Source: Rhizobacter sp. (GTDB lineage Bacteria; Pseudomonadota; Gammaproteobacteria; Burkholderiales; Burkholderiaceae_C). Taken from it: a DNA stretch of 41,891 nt. Shown piece after piece: positions 36,867-41,891 of the stretch. The DNA lies in NCBI GenBank assembly GCA_025355745.1, contig JANXZA010000231.1, positions 1-41,891 on the forward strand, written 5' to 3'. Position 1 is the stretch's first letter, and each line of letters starts with the position of its first letter. Under the pieces are notes generated by a model, which saw only the letters and a program-made list of their open reading frames with translations, was not told the origin of the DNA and did no database searches. The translations under genes and the position numbers were made by a program.

Positions 36867-39800
36867 ATGACGCCGCGCGCCCTGCTCTTCACCGACGTGG
36901 TCGACAGCACGCTGCTGGTCGAGCGGCTTGGTGACGCACGCGCCGCCGAACTCTGGGCCGAGCACGACCGCCGCGCACGCGACCTTCTTGCACTTCACCA
37001 CGGCCGCGAGATCGACCGCACTGACGGCTTCTTCCTGCTGTTCGATACTGCCGCTGAGGCGGCACGTTATGCCCTGGCCTACCACCATGCGATTGCCGAC
37101 CTCGAACTCTCGGCACGGGTCGGCCTGCACGTCGGCGACGTCACCCTGCGCGAGAACTCTGCCGATGACGTCGCCCGTGGCGCCAAGCGCACCGAGGTCG
37201 AAGGCCTGGCCAAGCCCTTCGCGGCGCGCGTGATGGCGCTGGCCCGGGGCGGGCAGACGCTGCTCAGCGCGGCGGCGCACAGCGCGCTCGGCACGCCGCC
37301 CGGAGAGGGCGCCGAGCTCGAGAGCCATGGCCACTACAACCTGAAGGGCGTCGAAGGGCCGGTTGAAATCTTCGAGCTGGGGCTGCGCGCAAGCGCTGCC
37401 TTCACACCGCCCGCAGATGCCGACAAGGCGTATCGCGTGGTGCGCGCGGACGACCTCTGGCGCCCGCTGCGTGAGGTGCGCCACAACCTGCCGCCCGAGC
37501 GCGACGCGTTTGTCGGCCGCCACACCGAACTGCGCACGCTCGCGCAACGGCTCGACGCCGGCGCCCGGCTGCTCACCGTGCTCGGTCCGGGCGGCACCGG
37601 CAAGACCCGCTTCGTGCGCCGCTACGGCGCCGCCTGGCTCGGCGACTGGCCGGGCGGCGTCTACTTCTGCGACCTGAGCGAGGCGCGGTCGCTCGATGGC
37701 GTCTACTTCGCCGCGGCGCTGGCGCTGGGTGTGCCGCTCGGCAAGGGCGACCCCGGCGTGCAACTCGGTCATGCCATCGCCGGGCGCGGCCGCTGTCTGG
37801 TCATTCTGGACAACTTCGAGCAGGTGCTGACCCACGCCCAGCCGAGCCTCGGGCGCTGGCTCGACCGGGCCGCCGAGGCCGCCTTCGTCGTCACCAGCCG
37901 CGAGCGCCTGCACCTGCAGGGCGAGGAGATCTTTCCGGTCGAGCCGCTGCCGCTGGACGGCGACGCGATCGAGCTGTTCGCCGCCCGCGCCCGCGCCCAG
38001 CGCAGCGACTTCGTGGTGAGCGATGCCAACCGCCGCGCCGTGGCCGAGGTCGTGCGCCTGCTCGACGGCCTGCCGCTGGCGATCGAGCTGGCGGCGGCGC
38101 GGGTGGCGGTGCTGTCACCCGCGCAGCTGGTGCTGCGCATGAAAGACCGCTTCCGCCTGCTGGCAGGTGCCCACGGCGCTGCCGCCCGGCAGGCCACGCT
38201 GAAGGCCGCGATCGACTGGTCTTGGGACCTGCTCACGCCCTGGGAACAGGCGGCGCTGGCGCAGTGCGCGGTGTTCGAAGGAGGATTCACGCTCGAGGCG
38301 GCCGAGGCGGTGCTCGACCTGGCTCGGTGGCCCGAGGCCCCGCCGGTGATGGACGCCGTGCAGGCCCTGGTCGACAAGAGCCTGCTGCGGGCCTGGGAGC
38401 CGGCCCGGCATGCGCGCCTCGACATCGACGAGCGCTACTTCGGGATGTACCTGAGCATTCACGAGTACGCGTTGGGCAAGCTCGATGCCGGCGGCCCGCA
38501 GGCATTGCGCGCGGCCGAGGTGGCGCATGGACGGCACTTCGCGAGCTTCGGCGGCGAAGCGGCGATCGAGGCGTGCTGCCGGCATGGCGCCGCGCAGCAC
38601 CTGCGGGCGCTGGCGCTCGAGCTCGACAACCTGGTCAGCGCATGCCGTCGCGCCATCGCGCGCGGTGACGGCGCCATTGCCGTGCCGGCCTACCGTGCGG
38701 CGTGGGAAGTGCTGGATCGCCAAGGGCCGTTCACGCTCGGCATCCTGCTGGGCGCGCAGGTGCTTGCCCTTGACGGCATCGATCCTGCCCAGCGCGCCGA
38801 GGCCTTGCTGGCGCAGGCCCAGGGGATGGAGCGCGCCGGGCGGACGGCCGACGCGGGCAGCGTGCTCGACGCGGCGCTCACGTTGACCCGCACCACCGCC
38901 GACCGGCGCCGCGAAGGCATCGTGCTGGCCATGATCGGCGGCCTGCACCGCGAGCAGGGCGACATGGACGTTGCACAACGGCACCTCGAGGCGGCGCTGG
39001 CCATTCACCGCGCGGTGGGCAACCGTCTCGGCGAAGCGAGCGTCCTGAGCAACCTGGGCAATCTGTTCGACCAGCGAGGGCAGCCGGCGCAGTCGCGCTG
39101 GCACCACGAGGCCGCCCTGACGATTCACCGCGATTTGGGCAACCGCCGCTCCGAGGGCAATGTCCTTGCCTGCCTGGGCATCCTGCACCGCCACCAGGGG
39201 CGGATGGACGACTCGCATGCCCACTACGAGGCCGCGCTGGCGATCCATCGCGAACTGGGCGACCGCCGCTCGGAAGGCATCGCACTCGGCAACCTGGGCA
39301 ATGTGCACCTGGACCAGGGTCGAGCCGAGCAGGCGCAGGCGCATTACGAAGCTGCGCTTGCCATCCACCGCGAGGTCGGGAGCCGGATCGTCGAGGCCTA
39401 TGCGCTGGCCAACCTCGGGTCGGTGCACCGCGAGCACCACCGCCTGGACCAGGCCCGTGCCCATTTCGACCAGGCGCTGGCGATCAGCCGCGAGGTGGGC
39501 GACCGTTATCACGAGGGCCGGGTGCTCGGTTGCCTGGGCCAGGTGAACCGCGACCAGGGGCGGACGGCCCAGGCGCTCGAGCTCTACGAGCAGGCGCTGC
39601 TGGCGCATCGTGTGGTCGGCAATCGCCGAGAGGAGGGCGTGGTGCTCGGCAGCCTGGCCGATCTGCTGGCCGGCCAGGGAAGGGTCGGCGAAGCCCTCGA
39701 GATGCTGGTCGAAGCCGAGGCCTTGCTCAGGGACGTCGACAACCCGCTCGAACTTGCTGCGCTGCTGTGCGTCAAGGGTCGCGCGGAGGTGGCCAGCGGC

Positions 39801-39920
39801 GCGCTCGGCCTTGCTCGGGCCACGCTCGACGAAGCCGAGTCGATCGGCGCCACCCTGGCCGCCGGGCCGGAGTCCGGTCTTGGCCGCGAGATCACTCGGC
39901 TGCGCGAGCTGCTCGCATGA
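36867..39920 (+). CDS. Cyclase-homology/STAND NTPase/TPR signalling protein (copy 1)
   Basis: This 1017-residue protein has three parts. Residues 1-175 form a class III cyclase-homology domain with metal aspartates Asp10 (LLFTDVVDST) and Asp53 (DRTDGFFLLFD). The region of the catalytic Asn reads LAKPFAARV (114-122), with Pro117 where Asn is expected, so cyclase activity is doubtful. Residues about 210-500 are an NB-ARC/STAND ATPase: Walker A GPGGTGKT (240-247), Walker B LVILDNFE (311-318), TSRE (343-346) and GLPLAIELAA. The C-terminus carries eight 40-residue TPRs (about 678-997). There is no DNA-binding domain. STAND proteins oligomerise on ligand binding; the trigger and output here are unknown. 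The start is the ATG at 36867. Confidence 0.85.
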   Translation: MTPRALLFTDVVDSTLLVERLGDARAAELWAEHDRRARDLLALHHGREIDRTDGFFLLFDTAAEAARYALAYHHAIADLELSARVGLHVGDVTLRENSADDVARGAKRTEVEGLAKPFAARVMALARGGQTLLSAAAHSALGTPPGEGAELESHGHYNLKGVEGPVEIFELGLRASAAFTPPADADKAYRVVRADDLWRPLREVRHNLPPERDAFVGRHTELRTLAQRLDAGARLLTVLGPGGTGKTRFVRRYGAAWLGDWPGGVYFCDLSEARSLDGVYFAAALALGVPLGKGDPGVQLGHAIAGRGRCLVILDNFEQVLTHAQPSLGRWLDRAAEAAFVVTSRERLHLQGEEIFPVEPLPLDGDAIELFAARARAQRSDFVVSDANRRAVAEVVRLLDGLPLAIELAAARVAVLSPAQLVLRMKDRFRLLAGAHGAAARQATLKAAIDWSWDLLTPWEQAALAQCAVFEGGFTLEAAEAVLDLARWPEAPPVMDAVQALVDKSLLRAWEPARHARLDIDERYFGMYLSIHEYALGKLDAGGPQALRAAEVAHGRHFASFGGEAAIEACCRHGAAQHLRALALELDNLVSACRRAIARGDGAIAVPAYRAAWEVLDRQGPFTLGILLGAQVLALDGIDPAQRAEALLAQAQGMERAGRTADAGSVLDAALTLTRTTADRRREGIVLAMIGGLHREQGDMDVAQRHLEAALAIHRAVGNRLGEASVLSNLGNLFDQRGQPAQSRWHHEAALTIHRDLGNRRSEGNVLACLGILHRHQGRMDDSHAHYEAALAIHRELGDRRSEGIALGNLGNVHLDQGRAEQAQAHYEAALAIHREVGSRIVEAYALANLGSVHREHHRLDQARAHFDQALAISREVGDRYHEGRVLGCLGQVNRDQGRTAQALELYEQALLAHRVVGNRREEGVVLGSLADLLAGQGRVGEALEMLVEAEALLRDVDNPLELAALLCVKGRAEVASGALGLARATLDEAESIGATLAAGPESGLGREITRLRELLA
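38898..39857 (+). repeat. Eight 120-base TPR-coding repeats
   Basis: In copy 1, eight consecutive 40-residue units follow an exact 120-base period (unit starts at 38898, 39018, 39138, 39258, 39378, 39498, 39618 and 39738). The consensus is GDRxSEGxxLxNLGxxHxxQ followed by GRxxxAxxHYEAALAIHREL. Units 2-6 are the most alike, suggesting recent expansion or homogenisation; the eighth is degenerate. Confidence 0.8.
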
Positions 39921-41891
39921 CCGAACACGCGCTGCTCCTCACCGATGTGGTCGACCGCACGCTGCTGGTCGAGCGCCTCGGCGACGCGCGCGCCGCCGAA
40001 CCATGGGCCGAACACGACCGGCGCGCGCGCCGCCTGCTCGTCGAACACCGGGGCCGCGAGATCGATCGTTCGGACGGCTTCTTCCTGCTGTTCGACGCTG
40101 CCGCTGATGCGGCACGTTATGCCCTGGCTTACCACGGCGCGCTGGTCGATCTCGAACTCGGCGCGCGGGTCGGCCTGCACGTCGGCGACGTGACCTTGCG
40201 CGAGAACAGCGCCGACGACATCGCCCGCGGCGCCAAGCGCACCGAGGTCGAAGGCCTGGCCAAGCCCTTCGCGGCGCGCGTGATGGCGCTGGCCGGCGCC
40301 GGCCAGACGCTGCTCAGCGCGTCGGCACGCGCTGCGCTCGGCGACGCCGCACTCGCCGGTGCCGGATTCGGGTTCGAGCGCCACGGCCGTTACCGTTTCA
40401 AGGGCGTCGACGAGCCCGCCGAGCCGTTCGAGCTGGGCGTTCCCGGGCAGTGCGCGTTCGCCCCGCCGCGCGACACCGACAAGGCCTACCGCGTGCTGCG
40501 CGACGGCGAACTCTGGCGGCCGCTGCGCGAGGTGCGCCACAACCTGCCGGCCGAACGCGATGCCTTCATCGGCCGCACGACCGAACTGCGCGCGCTGGCG
40601 CAACGGCTCGATGCCGGGGCCCGGCTGCTCACAGTGCTTGGCCCCGGCGGCACCGGCAAGACACGCTTCGTCTGCCGCTATGCCAGCGCCTGGCGGGGCG
40701 ACTGGCCGGGCGGCGTCTACTTCTGCGATCTGAGCGAAGCGAGGAGCCTGGACGGCGTGTTCGGTGCGGTGGCGGTGGCGCTTGGCGTGCGGCTCGGCAA
40801 GGCCGACCCCGGCCTGCAGCTCGGCCACGCGATCGCCGGGCGCGGGCGCAGCCTGGTGATCCTCGACAACTTCGAGCAAGTCGTCGCGCACGCGCCGGCC
40901 ACACTCGGACACTGGCTCGACCGTGCTGCGCAAGCCAGCTTCATCGTCACCAGCCGCGAGCGTCTGCACCTGGGCGGCGAGGCGGTCTTCCCGGTCGAGC
41001 CGCTGCCGCTCGACAAGGATGCGATCGAGCTGTTCGCAGCCCGCGCGCGCGCGCAGCGGCCCGGCTTCGCGGTCGACGCCGGCAACCGCGCTGCAGTCGC
41101 CGAGGTCGTTCGCCTGCTCGATGGACTGCCGCTGGCCATTGAGCTGGCCGCCGCGCGGGTCAACGTGCTGTCGCCGGCCCAGTTGGTCGAGCGCCTGCGC
41201 GACCGCTTCAAGCTGCTCGCCGGAGCCCGGGGCGCGGCGGCTCGCCAGGCCACCACGCTGCGCGCTGCGATCGACTGGTCGTGGGACCTGCTTGCGCCGT
41301 GGGCGCAGGCGGCGCTGGCGCAGAGCGCGGTCTTCGAAGGCGGCTTTACGATGGAGGCGGCCGAGGCGGTGCTGGACCTGGCTGCATGGCCACACGCGCC
41401 GCCGGGCCTCGACGTGATCCAGTCACTCGTCGACAAGAGTCTGCTGCTCAGCTGGGTGCCCAACGAACAGCGCCGCTTCGACCTGAACGAGCCGTACTTC
41501 GGCATGTACCTGAGCATCTTCGAATACGCCGCCGAACGGCTCGATGCCGGTGTGCCCGGTGCGCGCCAGCGGGTGCAGGTGCGACACGGCAGCCACTACG
41601 CCGGTTTCGGCACCGAGCCGGCGCTCGACGCGCTGTGGCGGCACGGCGGTGTGCAGCGGCGCCGCCGGCTCGCGCTCGAGCTCGACAACCTCGTGGCCGC
41701 ATGTCGCCAGGCCGTGGGCCGGGGCGACGGCGATACGGCGGTGGGCGCGTATCGCGCGGCGTGCGAAGTGCTGGAATTCCAGGGCCCGTTCAGCCTCGCT
41801 GCTGATTTGGGAGCACAGGTGCTGGCGCTCGACGGCGTAAGTTCGGCGGCGCGCTGCGCAGCCCTGCTCACGCACCTGCGGGCCACGCGCG
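39917..41891 (+). CDS. Cyclase-homology/STAND NTPase signalling protein (copy 2, partial)
   Basis: The ATG at 39917 overlaps the stop of copy 1 (ATGA), and the frame is open to the window edge (about 658 residues seen). It is a close paralogue of copy 1 in the same order: LLLTDVVDRTLLVERLGDAR, SDGFFLLFD, LAKPFAARV, GPGGTGKT, LVILDNFEQV and VTSRERLHL. Pro replaces the catalytic Asn here too, so the change predates the duplication. The expected TPR region lies beyond the window. The paralogues differ most in the linker after the cyclase domain (about residues 135-175). Coupled translation suggests they work together, perhaps as a hetero-oligomer. Confidence 0.85.
   Translation, partial: MTEHALLLTDVVDRTLLVERLGDARAAEPWAEHDRRARRLLVEHRGREIDRSDGFFLLFDAAADAARYALAYHGALVDLELGARVGLHVGDVTLRENSADDIARGAKRTEVEGLAKPFAARVMALAGAGQTLLSASARAALGDAALAGAGFGFERHGRYRFKGVDEPAEPFELGVPGQCAFAPPRDTDKAYRVLRDGELWRPLREVRHNLPAERDAFIGRTTELRALAQRLDAGARLLTVLGPGGTGKTRFVCRYASAWRGDWPGGVYFCDLSEARSLDGVFGAVAVALGVRLGKADPGLQLGHAIAGRGRSLVILDNFEQVVAHAPATLGHWLDRAAQASFIVTSRERLHLGGEAVFPVEPLPLDKDAIELFAARARAQRPGFAVDAGNRAAVAEVVRLLDGLPLAIELAAARVNVLSPAQLVERLRDRFKLLAGARGAAARQATTLRAAIDWSWDLLAPWAQAALAQSAVFEGGFTMEAAEAVLDLAAWPHAPPGLDVIQSLVDKSLLLSWVPNEQRRFDLNEPYFGMYLSIFEYAAERLDAGVPGARQRVQVRHGSHYAGFGTEPALDALWRHGGVQRRRRLALELDNLVAACRQAVGRGDGDTAVGAYRAACEVLEFQGPFSLAADLGAQVLALDGVSSAARCAALLTHLRATR

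Noticed and set aside
34670-36910. 746-codon open frame antisense to recG
   Set aside because: It is a shadow of recG, with the same low-complexity composition, no motifs and no ribosome site.
38898-39857. DNA-level tandem repeat such as an origin or iteron array
   Set aside because: The 120-base period is exactly 40 codons and encodes TPR units.

Overview
The window is about 42 kb of a high-GC bacterial chromosome. It most resembles a betaproteobacterium of the order Burkholderiales, probably in the Rubrivivax/Leptothrix/Ideonella neighbourhood. The reasons are the protein styles, the queA/tgt and recG arrangement, a PEP-CTERM protein together with a CAAX-type protease of the exosortase world, YiaA/YiaB and DUF2145 proteins, and the UdgX plus radical SAM pair. 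The taxonomic call is inference from these features; no rRNA gene is present. No tRNA, rRNA, CRISPR array, insertion sequence or prophage was seen. Nearly all of the sequence is coding, and no gene-free gap exceeds about 300 bases once the remnant at 7.7 kb is counted.

Layout. 1-4.4 kb: alanine racemase (partial), divergent from a lysophospholipid transporter (lplT) coupled to an EamA-type permease, which overlaps tail-to-tail with a response regulator. 4.4-9.1 kb: glutathione peroxidase, aromatic aminotransferase, a YegD-like Hsp70, a broken TPR gene end, a small membrane protein and a TetR regulator. 9.1-13.7 kb (minus strand): a UdgX-type uracil-DNA glycosylase overlapped with its radical SAM partner, a metallophosphoesterase and a YecA/UPF0149 SEC-C protein. 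13.7-15.4 kb: a LysR regulator divergent from two small related proteins. 15.4-23.9 kb: GTP-dependent PEP carboxykinase, MOSC protein, BON-LysM protein, old yellow enzyme, rlmJ, a class III CoA transferase, a PEP-CTERM lectin-like protein and an XRE regulator. 24-28.5 kb (plus strand): YiaA/B protein, a secreted-protein/DUF2145 pair, an LplT-PlsC fusion and a CAAX protease-related protein. 28.5-29.2 kb: an AbrB/Doc toxin-antitoxin pair behind a palindromic operator.

29.2-34.5 kb (minus strand) is the most interesting part. The normally adjacent queuosine genes queA and tgt are separated by a two-gene, visibly lower-GC module. It encodes an OLD/AAA-type ABC ATPase with intact Walker A, signature, Walker B and H-loop motifs, and a small TOPRIM/DUF4276-like protein. 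The layout resembles ATPase-TOPRIM anti-phage systems (OLD, Gabija, PARIS), but I cannot match it to a named one. The module's second gene overlaps the start of tgt by 7 bases, so the housekeeping gene appears wired into the cassette's transcript.

34.6-41.9 kb: recG, which carries a five-unit SGG tract in its OB/wedge domain, is followed by two tandem, overlapping paralogues of a very large signalling protein (cyclase-homology domain, STAND NTPase, and TPRs in the complete copy). The second copy runs off the window. In both, the cyclase domain keeps the two metal aspartates but appears to lack the usual catalytic asparagine.
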